In this document: positions 5,514-13,050 of the stretch, in pieces
How positions within the stretch are numbered: the stretch's first letter is position 1
How the letters are laid out: each line of letters starts with the position of its first letter
DNA from: Clostridia bacterium
GTDB taxonomy: Bacteria > Bacillota > Clostridia > Christensenellales > Aristaeellaceae
Assembly (NCBI GenBank): GCA_017458865.1
Contig: JAFSZW010000523.1
Location: 1 to 13,792 of the forward strand
DNA: 13,792 nt
Direction: 5' to 3'
Position numbers and translations under genes: made by a program
The notes under the pieces: model-generated
Told to the model about the DNA's origin: nothing
The model's input: only the letters and a program-made list of their open reading frames with translations
Database searches by the model: none

Positions 5514-7922
5514 TTGAGTAAATTTGGCATAAACAGGCAAAAGATGCCGGCAGAACCGCTTGAAATTCCAACCGCTCCGCCACCGGGAACCGCCTTAACA
5601 CCGCCCGAGGGGCTGACCTCCGCTGAGGCAGCAAAGCGCGCTGCTGCCGGGCAGAGCAACCGCCAGACGGCGGATCCCGGGAAAAGCGTTCCCCGCATCA
5701 TATCGGACAACCTGTTTACACCCTTTAACCTGCTCAACTTCGCGCTGGCCCTGTGTCTTGCACTGGTCGGTTCCTGGCACAACATGCTGTTCCTCGGCGT
5801 CGTCTTTTCAAACACGCTGATCGGCACGGTCCAGGAACTGAGGGCCCGGAAGATGATCCAGAAACTGCACCTGCTTGAGGTGCGTCCTATGCGCGTTATC
5901 CGGGACGGCAGGGACCAGGCCTGTGCACCGGATGATCTGGTACTCGGCGATCTGGTCGTATTCAGCAGTGGTGACCAGCTCCCCGCGGATGCCGTGATTG
6001 CCGATGGCGTCTGTGCCGCAGATGAATCACTGCTCACCGGCGAAAGCGAACCCATGAGCCGCAGACCGGGCGATCTCCTGATGTCCGGCAGCTTCCTGAC
6101 CGAGGGCCGGGTGACTGCCCAGCTCATCGCCGTAGGCGATGACAGCTACGCTGCCCGCCTGATGCGGGATGCACGGCAGATCCGCTCCCCCAGGTCCGAG
6201 CTGATGACCGACATGAACAAACTGGTCCGCCTGGTCAGCAGAGTCCTGGTGCCCATTGGCATCCTGCTGTTTCTTGAACAGGTGTACCTGCTCGGGCTGC
6301 CCGTCCGGGACGCGGTGCCCAAGGCCGTCGCCGCAATGATCGGGATGATCCCGGAAGGCCTTATCCTGCTCACCTCCGTCGCCCTTATGGCCGGTGTTGT
6401 AAAGCTTGGCCGCCGCCAGACCCTGGTTCAGGAGCTCTACGGCATAGAAACCCTTGCCCGGGTAGATATGCTCTGCACGGATAAGACCGGCACGCTGACC
6501 ACCGGCGAGATGGTCGTGGATCACCTGATTCCGCTCGATGCAGATGAGGCGGAGCTCCGTCTCAAAGCGGCAGATTTCCTGTCCGCATTTGAAGCGGATT
6601 CCGGCACGCTGCGGGCCATTGCCAGCGCACTCAAGGGCACTGCCATGCACAGGGCCACGGCTGTTCTGCCATTCTCATCCGCCAGAAAGAAATCTGCTGC
6701 ATCCTTTGACAATGGCAAAACCCTGATCCTCGGTGCCCCGTCTTTTGTCGTAACTGAAATCCCACCGGCAGCGGTTCAGGCCACGGAAAGCGGTTTCCGC
6801 GTGTTGCTGCTTGCCGAGGCAGACGGCACTGTTACAGATGAGCAGCTGCCGCCGGTCACCCGGTGCCTGGGACTCATCCTGCTCCGTGAAACCCTGCGCG
6901 ATTCCGCAAGCGATACCCTCAAATGGTTCCGCCAGGAAGGCGTATCCGTGCGAATCATGAGCGGCGACGATCCCAGAACGGTCGCGGCCGCCGCAAAGAC
7001 GCTGGAACTTGACGGGTATGACCGGATTGTGGACTGTGCAAAGCTGACGGATGATGAACTCTGCGCTGCCGCCCGGGACCATGTCGTTTTCGGCCGCCTG
7101 ACGCCTGACCGGAAGCGCATCCTGGTTGATGCACTCAAAAAAGCGGGGCATCACGTCGGCATGACCGGCGACGGCGTGAACGACATTCCCTCGCTCAAAG
7201 CGGCCGACTGCTCAATTGCCATGGCAAGCGGCGCCGAGGCCACAGAACATGCCGCTCAGCTGGTCCTGATGAACAACGACTTCAATGCCCTGCCTGCCGT
7301 TGTGGCAGAGGGACGACGGGTAATCGGGAACATCACAAGAACCGCTTCCCTGTTCCTGCAGAAGACGCTGTATTCCTTCATCCTGAGCGTACTTAACCTG
7401 CTGATCGCCCTGTTCCTGCCGATGCACTATCCCTTCCAGCCCATCCACCTGACCCTGGTCGGTGCACTGACCGTGGGTATCCCCTCGTTCTTCCTCGCAC
7501 TTGAACCCAGCAGTGAGCGGGCAAAGGGCAATTTCCTCAAGCGCATTATCCTCAAGGCGCTGCCCGGCGCGCTCGGCGTGGTCTGCTGTGCCCTGGCCGC
7601 CATGATTGCCAACAACCTCGGCGTCCCGGAGGACATCTCCTCCACCATAGCGGTTCTGTCCGCCGGAACCATAGGCCTTGGCAACCTCGTCCTGACCTGC
7701 CTGCCGTTTTCAAAGCTCCGCGTCGCGGTTTGTCTCCTGATGACTGCCGGCTTTGCCAGCGCCGTGACCTTCCTGCCGGGTATATTCGCTCTGCATACAG
7801 ATCTGCTGCAAACCAGCCACTGGGCTCTGCTATCTGCCATAACCGCCGGCGGGCTCGCCGTTCTGATCCTCGGCACTGCCCTGATACGCCCTGCTTTGAA
7901 AAAGCTTGAATCGGCGCGCTGA
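5514..7922 (+). CDS. CtpE/Exp7-type cation-transporting P-type ATPase, probably calcium
   Basis: This 802-residue integral membrane pump carries all P-type signatures (numbered from the TTG start): actuator loop TGES (175-178), PEGL in helix 4 (280-283), phosphorylation motif DKTGT with Asp323, and hinge GDGVND (552-557). Hydrophobic pairs lie near 72-105 and 245-300, with six further helices after residue 615. The sequence around the motifs, MIPEGLILLTSVALMAGV then TLVQELYGIETLARVDMLCT, fits the CtpE/Exp7 branch; mycobacterial CtpE imports Ca2+, so calcium is the best guess, but magnesium or another ion is possible. The nucleotide-binding domain is short. TTG at 5514 is preferred to the GTG at 5505 because AAGGTGATC, a near-perfect anti-SD complement, covers that GTG and sits at correct spacing for the TTG. 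The gene stands alone, divergent from the Cas4-like gene, and ends in a strong terminator. Confidence 0.92.
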   Translation: MSKFGINRQKMPAEPLEIPTAPPPGTALTPPEGLTSAEAAKRAAAGQSNRQTADPGKSVPRIISDNLFTPFNLLNFALALCLALVGSWHNMLFLGVVFSNTLIGTVQELRARKMIQKLHLLEVRPMRVIRDGRDQACAPDDLVLGDLVVFSSGDQLPADAVIADGVCAADESLLTGESEPMSRRPGDLLMSGSFLTEGRVTAQLIAVGDDSYAARLMRDARQIRSPRSELMTDMNKLVRLVSRVLVPIGILLFLEQVYLLGLPVRDAVPKAVAAMIGMIPEGLILLTSVALMAGVVKLGRRQTLVQELYGIETLARVDMLCTDKTGTLTTGEMVVDHLIPLDADEAELRLKAADFLSAFEADSGTLRAIASALKGTAMHRATAVLPFSSARKKSAASFDNGKTLILGAPSFVVTEIPPAAVQATESGFRVLLLAEADGTVTDEQLPPVTRCLGLILLRETLRDSASDTLKWFRQEGVSVRIMSGDDPRTVAAAAKTLELDGYDRIVDCAKLTDDELCAAARDHVVFGRLTPDRKRILVDALKKAGHHVGMTGDGVNDIPSLKAADCSIAMASGAEATEHAAQLVLMNNDFNALPAVVAEGRRVIGNITRTASLFLQKTLYSFILSVLNLLIALFLPMHYPFQPIHLTLVGALTVGIPSFFLALEPSSERAKGNFLKRIILKALPGALGVVCCALAAMIANNLGVPEDISSTIAVLSAGTIGLGNLVLTCLPFSKLRVAVCLLMTAGFASAVTFLPGIFALHTDLLQTSHWALLSAITAGGLAVLILGTALIRPALKKLESAR

Positions 7923-7935
7923 TCGACTCATTCAT

Positions 7936-7963
7936 GCACATGGAAACCTCCATGTGCTTTTTT
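7936..7963 (+). terminator. rho-independent terminator of the P-type ATPase gene
   Basis: GCACATGGA (7936-7944) and TCCATGTGC (7949-7957) make a perfect 9-bp stem with an AACC loop, followed at once by six T residues. It lies 13 bases after the ATPase stop codon. Confidence 0.92.
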
Positions 7964-7972
7964 ATTTGCCGG

Positions 7973-8108
7973 CCTCAGGCACGGGCCAGCCAGGAACCAT
8001 GCCTCTCAGGACAGGTCTCGCATGGACAAACCACGTTCTCTCAGCACCAGCCTGCCATGGACGGACCGCAGCCTTTCAGAAACCTGCCATGGTTGAACTG
8101 CACACGAT
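7973..8108. repeat. degenerate ~35-bp tandem repeat, about three to four copies
   Basis: TCTCAG at 8004, TCTCAG at 8039 and TTTCAG at 8074 are exactly 35 bases apart. Each is followed at similar distance by (GCC or CGC)ATGG, at 8021, 8056 and 8088. The second and third units share CCTGCCATGG, and the first two share CATGGAC-N2-ACC. A weaker unit begins with CCTCAG at 7973, and an isolated CTCAGCAC-like copy recurs near 8204. The units do not encode a sensible peptide and lie in the gap between two convergent genes. Function unknown. The whole 386-base gap 7923-8308 otherwise holds only the two terminator-like hairpins. Confidence 0.4.
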
Positions 8109-8245
8109 CAACACTTGCCCGGCCAGAAAGCTGCAGTTTTTCATGTGGCTCACACAGATGGATCCCGGGCGCTGAGCGCTGACACTTCATGGATGAGGCG
8201 TAGTCTCTCAGCACTGGTGCACCCAAATTGGATACCAATATGACG

Positions 8246-8300
8246 AACCCCTTTGAATGCATCCCAGGATTGGCATTGGCATTCAGAGGGGTTTTGATTT
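8246..8300. terminator. long hairpin between convergent genes, probable bidirectional terminator
   Basis: AACCCCTTTGAATGC (8246-8260) pairs with GCATTCAGAGGGGTT (8279-8293) over 15 bp with one G-T pair; the 18-base loop contains a small ATCC/GGAT hairpin. Read on the plus strand it ends in TTTTGATTT, a usable U-tract. On the minus strand it lies about 15 bases past the kinase stop codon, but with only a short U-run. It probably ends the kinase transcript and blocks read-through from the ATPase side. Confidence 0.7.
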
Positions 8301-8308
8301 GGTGATTT

Positions 8309-9649
8309 TTATTGTGCGGCATTGTTCGGGATTGTCATCACCACAACGGTGCCGCCGCCTTCATTGGGCTTTATTGTCATGCTGCCCCCGCACATCAATT
8401 CAATCCGTTGCCGGATGTTGTTCAGGGCGATGCCCGGCTCGTCTTTACTGCTGGCGGGATCAAAGCCGGTTCCGTTATCCGTCACGATGATCTCAGTGCC
8501 GGTATCCGTCTGTGCGGTCCGGACAGAGATGTGGAGCGGCCCGGAATAGGGATTCATGCCATGCTTGATAGCGTTTTCCACAATGGGCTGCAGGGTCAGC
8601 GACGGCAGTCGAAAATGGGTAAACGGCGTGTCCCAGTTAACGACAAGCATATCGTCAAACTGCGCCTGTTCCACAGCCAGGTAAGCACGGGTGTGCTCGA
8701 GCTCTGTGGAAAAGGGAATTGTGCTGTCGCTTGCGACGGCGTTGAAATTCCTGCGCAGATAGTTGGTGAAATCCATTATGACCTGCCGGGCTTTTTGGGG
8801 ATCGAACCTGCAAAGACTATGGATGGTCATCAGGGTATTGTAGATGAAATGCGGCCGCATCTGCAGCACCATGACGCTGGCGCGCTCATGGGCAATTTCC
8901 CGCTCCTGCCGGGCGATCTCCCGCTGCTGTTCAGCAATTTCCCGCTGCTGATCGACGATTTCCTGCTGACGGCGGCGGTCCTTTTCTATCTGATCCGACA
9001 GGATAAAGCTGTACATGGCCATCGCAGAGATGACGTAGCTGATGCTGGGCAGCGAGAAAAACTCGACAAAGAGCTGCACGATGAGCGCTGCTGCCATTGG
9101 CACCTGGGCAATCACGAAACTGTTGAAGGCCTTCTTTGACATCTTTGTCCGGCGTCTGAGCGTACCTGACAGATTAAGCAGCGCAATCATGGGCAGCGGC
9201 GCCAGAAGGAACGGATACAGCGGGCCACGGAAATACTGATTATCCGGTGTAAAGTAAATGAATCCGTCAATGAAGTAAGCGCTGATAATCAGGGCAACAA
9301 AGACTGCCAACAGACCAAGCACGGCGCGAAAGAGTTTGCTCGAGTGCACGTCATCTGAGCAGCAATGCAGCAGGTAAACCGTCATCATGGGCAGCGGCAG
9401 TGAGAGCAGCAGAGTTTCAAGCGCCATCAAAACAATGAACACCGCGGCCGGGACACTGTAATACTGGAAGAATACCTCGATGATACTGGTGATATCGCAG
9501 AGCAGAAAAACAACATAATAGTCCACAAAAAAGTGTCTGCTCCATCTGTCTAACCCGGGAATGACAACGACAAACCACAGTCCCATTATGCTGAGCAGCA
9601 GCGCCGCACCGGTTAAAGAGAAACTCAGGGATCCAAGTGGGCCATTCAC
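8309..9649 (-). CDS. LytS/YehU-family sensor histidine kinase with seven-helix membrane domain
   Basis: This 446-residue kinase would sense a membrane or extracellular signal and phosphorylate the overlapping regulator. Residues 8-220 contain about seven hydrophobic helices (8-30, 40-61, 68-95, 106-127, 144-160, 176-198, 203-218) with no recognisable extracellular domain. A charged coiled coil (221-258) made of near-identical heptads follows. The His_kinase (PF06580-type) motif is QMRPHFIYNTL with His267, and the ATPase domain has PIVENAIKHG (355-364), DNGTGFD (391-397) and GIALNNIRQRIELMCGG (406-422). The start is GTG at 9649: it overlaps the regulator's TGA as GTGA, and GGGAGG at 9659-9664 lies nine bases upstream. 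LytS-type kinases usually pair with LytTR regulators; here the partner has an HTH-receiver layout instead. The signal is unknown. Confidence 0.9.
   Translation of the reverse strand: MNGPLGSLSFSLTGAALLLSIMGLWFVVVIPGLDRWSRHFFVDYYVVFLLCDITSIIEVFFQYYSVPAAVFIVLMALETLLLSLPLPMMTVYLLHCCSDDVHSSKLFRAVLGLLAVFVALIISAYFIDGFIYFTPDNQYFRGPLYPFLLAPLPMIALLNLSGTLRRRTKMSKKAFNSFVIAQVPMAAALIVQLFVEFFSLPSISYVISAMAMYSFILSDQIEKDRRRQQEIVDQQREIAEQQREIARQEREIAHERASVMVLQMRPHFIYNTLMTIHSLCRFDPQKARQVIMDFTNYLRRNFNAVASDSTIPFSTELEHTRAYLAVEQAQFDDMLVVNWDTPFTHFRLPSLTLQPIVENAIKHGMNPYSGPLHISVRTAQTDTGTEIIVTDNGTGFDPASSKDEPGIALNNIRQRIELMCGGSMTIKPNEGGGTVVVMTIPNNAAQ
8892..8975 (-). repeat. four in-frame 21-bp tandem repeats in the kinase gene (coiled-coil heptads)
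   Basis: Four consecutive 21-base units start at 8892, 8913, 8934 and 8955, each containing a core like GCAATTTCCCGCTGCTG on the plus strand. They encode the heptads EIAHERA, EIARQER, EIAEQQR and EIVDQQR in the linker between membrane domain and phosphorylation domain. The units keep the reading frame and heptad phase, so copy-number changes would lengthen or shorten the coiled coil by whole heptads. Confidence 0.85.
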
Positions 9650-10245
9650 GCGTCCGCGCCTCCCATCGAAAACGAACAGTGCAGCTTTTTAAGCTGTCTG
9701 CGAACGCTCTCCGGTGTCAGCGGCTTGACAATGAATCCGCAGGCATCTGTATCCCATGCATTCAGGGCATAGTCGGGGAATGCGGTCAGATAGACCACCC
9801 TGGTGCCCGGATTGATCTCAAGCAGCGCATGGCAGAGGTTAAGACCGCTGGCCGTTCCCATCTCAATATCCAGTATGGCCAGATCGACCGGGGTCGTTTT
9901 CGCGTATTCAATCGCCTCCTGCGGCCAGTTAAAGCCCGTGATCGTGGCGCTCGGCACAACCTCTTCCAGAACGTACATGCTTTCGGAGATAACGACCTTG
10001 TTATCATCCACAATGATAATGTTGGGCGATTCGTCACTCACAGCCACGGTGGTAAGCAGCATGCCGACGTCCACCCCCAGGACCCTGGCCAGACGGGTGA
10101 TCATGGCTGCATCCGGCTGACGGGTGCCGCTCTCCCACCGGGTGATCGTGGAATTGTTGACGAACATCAGCTTTCCCAGCTGAATCTGCGAAAGTCCTTT
10201 CTCTTTTCTCAGTTTTCGCAGCGTTTCGGCAAACAGCATGTTCAT
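9646..10245 (-). CDS. response regulator with N-terminal XRE-type HTH and C-terminal receiver domain
   Basis: The 199-residue protein joins an XRE/Cro-type helix-turn-helix (residues 3-60, core LSQIQLGKLMFVNNSTITRW with ESGTRQP after it) to a receiver domain (about 74-187). The receiver has the acidic pair in IIIVDDN (80-81), phospho-acceptor Asp126 in LAILDIEMG, Thr154 in YLTAF and Lys174 in VKPLT. No LytTR, winged-helix or other output domain follows, so DNA binding must come from the N-terminus; most response regulators have the reverse order. It overlaps the kinase start by four bases (GTGA), strongly suggesting a cognate pair. The ATG at 10245 is chosen because AGGTGG lies ten bases upstream; a GTG three codons earlier would sit inside that RBS, and an ATG two codons later is a weaker alternative. 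Target genes are unknown; autoregulation or control of the adjacent genes is plausible. Confidence 0.9.
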   Translation of the reverse strand: MNMLFAETLRKLRKEKGLSQIQLGKLMFVNNSTITRWESGTRQPDAAMITRLARVLGVDVGMLLTTVAVSDESPNIIIVDDNKVVISESMYVLEEVVPSATITGFNWPQEAIEYAKTTPVDLAILDIEMGTASGLNLCHALLEINPGTRVVYLTAFPDYALNAWDTDACGFIVKPLTPESVRRQLKKLHCSFSMGGADA

Positions 10246-10273
10246 GCTAACCACACCACCTTTCTCTTTTCAG

Positions 10274-10302
10274 ATAATAATCCGATATCCGTATAAAATC
10301 AA
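10274..10302 (-). promoter_or_regulatory. probable promoter of the two-component operon
   Basis: On the minus strand TTGATT (10297-10302) is followed after 17 bases by TATTAT (10274-10279), about 30 bases before the regulator ATG. A second, perfect TTGACA box (10310-10315) lies just upstream but has only a poor -10 (TACGGA) at proper spacing. Confidence 0.55.
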
Positions 10303-10389
10303 GCCTGCATGTCAAAGCCCAGCTTTGACATTGTGGAAAACCCCCTTGAAAGGCTTTTTGAAAGATGACATAATCGGTTGGCATGTCAG

Positions 10390-10418
10390 TTGATGGACTA
10401 ACGATAACGTCATATAAG
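10390..10418 (+). promoter_or_regulatory. promoter left in front of the decayed esterase gene
   Basis: TTGATG (10390-10395), 17-base spacer, TATAAG (10413-10418), directly followed by GAGGAG and ATGATG. The -10 and the RBS are almost adjacent, so a transcript from this promoter would start at or next to the start codon (leaderless-like); an earlier promoter is possible. It may now serve the amidohydrolase gene as a long-leader promoter. Confidence 0.45.
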
Positions 10419-10426
10419 AGGAGATA

Positions 10427-10811
10427 ATGATGAGTAAATCCGAATGACTGATTGCGAAGGAATATGTGAAAAGCTGTCTGGGCAGCAAGGAAAAAGAATC
10501 CCAGGACACTCCGGCATGCAGGATTTTCTTTCCAATATGGACGAACGGATTCATTCGTAAATAAATGTCTCGACTACGCAAACAAGCTCTCTCTGGCAGG
10601 CGTATCCGTTGAGATCCATGTTGTGCCCGGCGTTTCCCATGCTTTTGATGCGTTCCCGTCCCCCCAGTCCGAACATTTCTCGATGCTTCGGGGGGAATGC
10701 GATCAACCGCATGCTCTGGGGTTAAACAGCATTTCCATGCCCGTTTTGGAAAAATCCGGAAACCGATTCACGCCCGAGATCGGTTCCGTCACAATTCGAA
10801 AACAGGTATGA
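10427..10811 (+). pseudogene. internally deleted alpha/beta hydrolase (acetyl-esterase, hydrolase-3 type) remnant
   Basis: A GAGGAG RBS (10418-10423) precedes ATGATG at 10427, which starts MMSKSE and hits TGA at 10445. The same frame continues LIAKEYVKSCLGSKEKE to a TAA at 10562. In another frame (about 10515-10811) the sequence FQYGRTDSFVNKCLDYANKL then AGVSVEIHVVPGVSHAFD matches the C-terminal end of Aes-type esterases: a GTEDPF-like loop with the catalytic Asp, the 'DYAxxLxxAGVxVExHVxPGxxHxFD' segment and the catalytic His. The nucleophile region (HGG, GDSAGG) is missing, and about 130 residues between start and C-terminal piece cannot hold it. The gene is therefore broken by a nonsense codon, a frameshift and a large deletion. 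The tail after HAFD is not recognised. Assignment of the C-terminal part is fairly good; assignment of the N-terminal part is inference. Confidence 0.6.
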
Positions 10812-10841
10812 TTTGATAACTATTCATTGTAGGAGGAAATC

Positions 10842-12518
10842 ATGAAAGCAGATCAGATTATCAGGAACGCGAAGATCTTCACCTCGGATCTGAATCATCC
10901 CATGGCCACCGCGCTGGCGGTGAAGGACGGCAAGTTTGTCTATGTGGGCGACGATGCCGGGCTTGCAGCTTATGAGGGTGATGTCACCGATCTCGGCGGC
11001 AAATTCATCATGCCGGGCATCATTGACAGCCATGTCCATATCACGACAGGCGTCGCATTTGTGTATGCCGACCTGGGCGAATTCGTTGTATGCAACAACA
11101 AGCAGGAAGCCCTGGCCTTTATGGCAGACTACATCGCCAAACATCCCGGAATGGAGCCTTACAGGTTCATGCTGCAGCGCGCATTACTCAATGGCGAGGA
11201 GCTCATCAAAGAGGATCTCGATGCCATCTGCCCGAACAATGGACTTGTCATTCTTGAGGGCGAGGCGCACAGCGTCTGGGTAAACTCGAAGATGCTCGAA
11301 CAGCACGGTATCACTGACGAAACGCCGGATCCCGTTCCGGGTCTCGCCTACTTTGTCCGCAAGGATGGTCATGTGACCGGCAACGCGTTTGAATCCACAA
11401 GCTGGCCGTTCCTCTTCGATCAGCTGAGACGGAGTCTGACCGAGGAACAGATCGGCGACGCAATCTCCAGCTGGCTCAAGTTCTGTAAAGAATATGGCGT
11501 AAGCGCTGTTTTTGATGCCGGTTTCCCGGAGCACAATGACATCCATGAGCGCATTTATGACTATCTGCGCAATCTGGACATTCAGGGAAAGCTGCCGGTT
11601 TACATTGACGGTTGCTACATCCTCACGAATCCGAGAAATGTGCAGGAAGCTCTGGAAGAAACGAAGCGCTTCAACCGCAAGTTTACCACCGAGCACCTTA
11701 AGGTGCACACCCTGAAGGTCCTGATGGACGGCACCCTGAAAATTGAGACTGCGGCAATGATCACGCCGTATGTGGACACCGGACTTTCGGGCGGCACGCC
11801 CTTCACTGCCGAGGAGATTGCAGAGATCCTGAAAGCGCTCAACGAGGCCGGCCTGGATCTTCATGCGCACTGCGTCGGCGAGCGTTCCTCCCACGTTATC
11901 CTGGACGGCGTGGAACTGGCCAGAAAGGCGCTGGGCGACAGCTTCCGTGTGAAGGTCACCTGTACGCATCTCTGGATTCAGGACGACGCGGACCTCGACC
12001 GTTTCGCGAAGCTCGGCGTCATCGCCAATTACACGCCGGCATGGCACAACGGAAACATGGGTCTTGGCTGTGAACCCTCTGATTTCTGGCCGAACCTGAT
12101 CGGTGAGGACCGCGCAGGGAAGATGTTCCGCAGCAAGTCTGTCTGGGACAGCGGCGCCCTTGTCACCTGGTCAAGCGACGACGTTGATTTCGGTGAGTTC
12201 TTGACGTGGAACCCGTACTACAACATGGAAATCGGCATGACGCGCTGGATTACCAAGAACACCAAGGCACCCGCCGGCACAGATACCAAGAAGGCTCTTG
12301 ACCCTCCGTGCGAGAAGATGAACATTGAGGAAATGATCATCGGCTATACCATCAACTGCGCAAAGCAGCTTGGCATTGAGGCTCAGAAGGGCTCCATCGA
12401 AGTCGGCAAGGACGCAGACTTCCTGGTATTTAACACCGACCTGATGACCGCGAAGCATGAGGGATTCAGCTTCAATATGCCGCAGGATGTGTATTTCAGC
12501 GGTAAGAAGATGAACTGA
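10842..12518 (+). CDS. YtcJ-like amidohydrolase (amidohydrolase_3 family)
   Basis: The 558-residue cytosolic metal-dependent hydrolase begins with the small composite beta-sandwich (IIRNAKIFT..VKDGKFVYVGDD), followed by GGKFIMPGIIDSHVH with His64 and His66. Other metal or catalytic candidates are Lys292 in LKVLMDG, His341/His343 in HAHCVGE, His376 in CTHLW and Asp446/447 in WSSDD; GSIEVGKDADFLVF (517-530) returns to the sandwich. The layout and length match YtcJ-type proteins, related to N-substituted formamide deformylase; the substrate is probably an N-acyl or amide compound but cannot be named. AGGAGG at 10831-10836, five bases before ATG, is the best RBS in the window, suggesting strong expression. 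The gene is intact while both neighbouring hydrolase genes are decayed. Its TGA overlaps the ATG of the downstream remnant (TGATG). A possible weak promoter has TATGAT at 10807-10812. Confidence 0.93.
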   Translation: MKADQIIRNAKIFTSDLNHPMATALAVKDGKFVYVGDDAGLAAYEGDVTDLGGKFIMPGIIDSHVHITTGVAFVYADLGEFVVCNNKQEALAFMADYIAKHPGMEPYRFMLQRALLNGEELIKEDLDAICPNNGLVILEGEAHSVWVNSKMLEQHGITDETPDPVPGLAYFVRKDGHVTGNAFESTSWPFLFDQLRRSLTEEQIGDAISSWLKFCKEYGVSAVFDAGFPEHNDIHERIYDYLRNLDIQGKLPVYIDGCYILTNPRNVQEALEETKRFNRKFTTEHLKVHTLKVLMDGTLKIETAAMITPYVDTGLSGGTPFTAEEIAEILKALNEAGLDLHAHCVGERSSHVILDGVELARKALGDSFRVKVTCTHLWIQDDADLDRFAKLGVIANYTPAWHNGNMGLGCEPSDFWPNLIGEDRAGKMFRSKSVWDSGALVTWSSDDVDFGEFLTWNPYYNMEIGMTRWITKNTKAPAGTDTKKALDPPCEKMNIEEMIIGYTINCAKQLGIEAQKGSIEVGKDADFLVFNTDLMTAKHEGFSFNMPQDVYFSGKKMN

Positions 12519-12827
12519 TGGACGCCTGTCAGCTTAAAAGCGACATACGTGATACCATCAGCAAGGCCAGAGTGATCCGCAGAGGCCATATGGAATCTGT
12601 GCGGAAATAGGGGCAATTATGACAGGTCCCTTGCGGTCAGGTGCATGAGCGGTACTTTCCTCGGTAAGATCAAGGACGTCAAGGCTGAGGAATAGCCGGT
12701 TTACGGCTCGGAGGACAGCGAAAGGATGGTCCTCGACAAGGATAATGCCCATCCTGAGAAGGAATCCGAGAGAAAGATGCCCGATTGGGGCAGAACCTGT
12801 TTCCTGACCATGTATTCCTGCATGTGA
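12518..12827 (+). pseudogene. internally deleted type B carboxylesterase-like remnant
   Basis: An ATG overlapping the amidohydrolase stop reads MDACQLKSDIRDTISKARVI, continuing to RRGHMESVRK and TAG at 12608. A shift into the next frame continues GNYDRSLAVRC and SGTFLGKIKDVKAEE to TAG at 12693, and the same frame goes on PVYGSEDSERMVLDKDNAHP, then EKESERKMPDWGRTCFLT, to TGA at 12827. To my memory the first part resembles the N-terminus of clostridial para-nitrobenzyl-esterase-like carboxylesterases (before the GIPFA/PVG segment) and the last part their extreme C-terminus. The roughly 400-residue catalytic core, with the GESAG elbow, is absent. I read this as a gene with frameshift, nonsense codon and large internal deletion, once coupled to the amidohydrolase. 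Family assignment is by recalled pattern only. Confidence 0.5.
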
Positions 12828-12972
12828 TCCCCCGGCCAGGTGACCGGTCCGGGTCAGACATCGGGGATTGTTTCCGAAAACAGGGATTATCTGAAATGAC
12901 GGCGAGTACTTTTCCCTCCGTCAGCTCATACACGTTCCATTCACTATATGCCAGGTTTAGGTACTCCCGGGG

Positions 12973-12992
12973 GCTCCGGTTTCATCCGGAGC
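12973..12992. repeat. small GC-rich hairpin before the terminator
   Basis: GCTCCGG (12973-12979) and CCGGAGC (12986-12992) form a perfect 7-bp stem with a TTTCAT loop, followed by AAAAAGCC on the plus strand. It is not a terminator in that direction. It may stabilise the 3' end of the amidohydrolase transcript together with the next hairpin. Confidence 0.4.
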
Positions 12993-13007
12993 AAAAAGCC
13001 TATAACC

Positions 13008-13050
13008 AGAAAGCGTTCTGAATTCCGTGAAATTCAGAACGCTTTCTTTA
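13008..13050 (+). terminator. strong terminator ending the amidohydrolase/remnant transcript
   Basis: Bases 13008-13024 and 13031-13047 form a perfect 17-bp stem (AGAAAGCGTTCTGAATT and its complement) with a 6-base loop. The A-rich left arm and T-rich right arm (CTTTCTTTA) allow a U-tract on the plus strand. It is the longest perfect inverted repeat in the window. Being symmetrical, it may also stop minus-strand transcripts coming from the right. Confidence 0.75.

Noticed and set aside
6027..6650. 207-codon minus-strand open frame
   Set aside because: It lies fully inside the P-type ATPase, whose motifs are complete in this region; the antisense product has no family features.
7906..8182. 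Short plus-strand open frames after the P-type ATPase
   Set aside because: They run through the terminator and the repeat region, and the products are repeat-derived with no RBS.
11184..12047. 287-codon minus-strand open frame
   Set aside because: It is antisense to the well-supported amidohydrolase and has no RBS or motif of its own.
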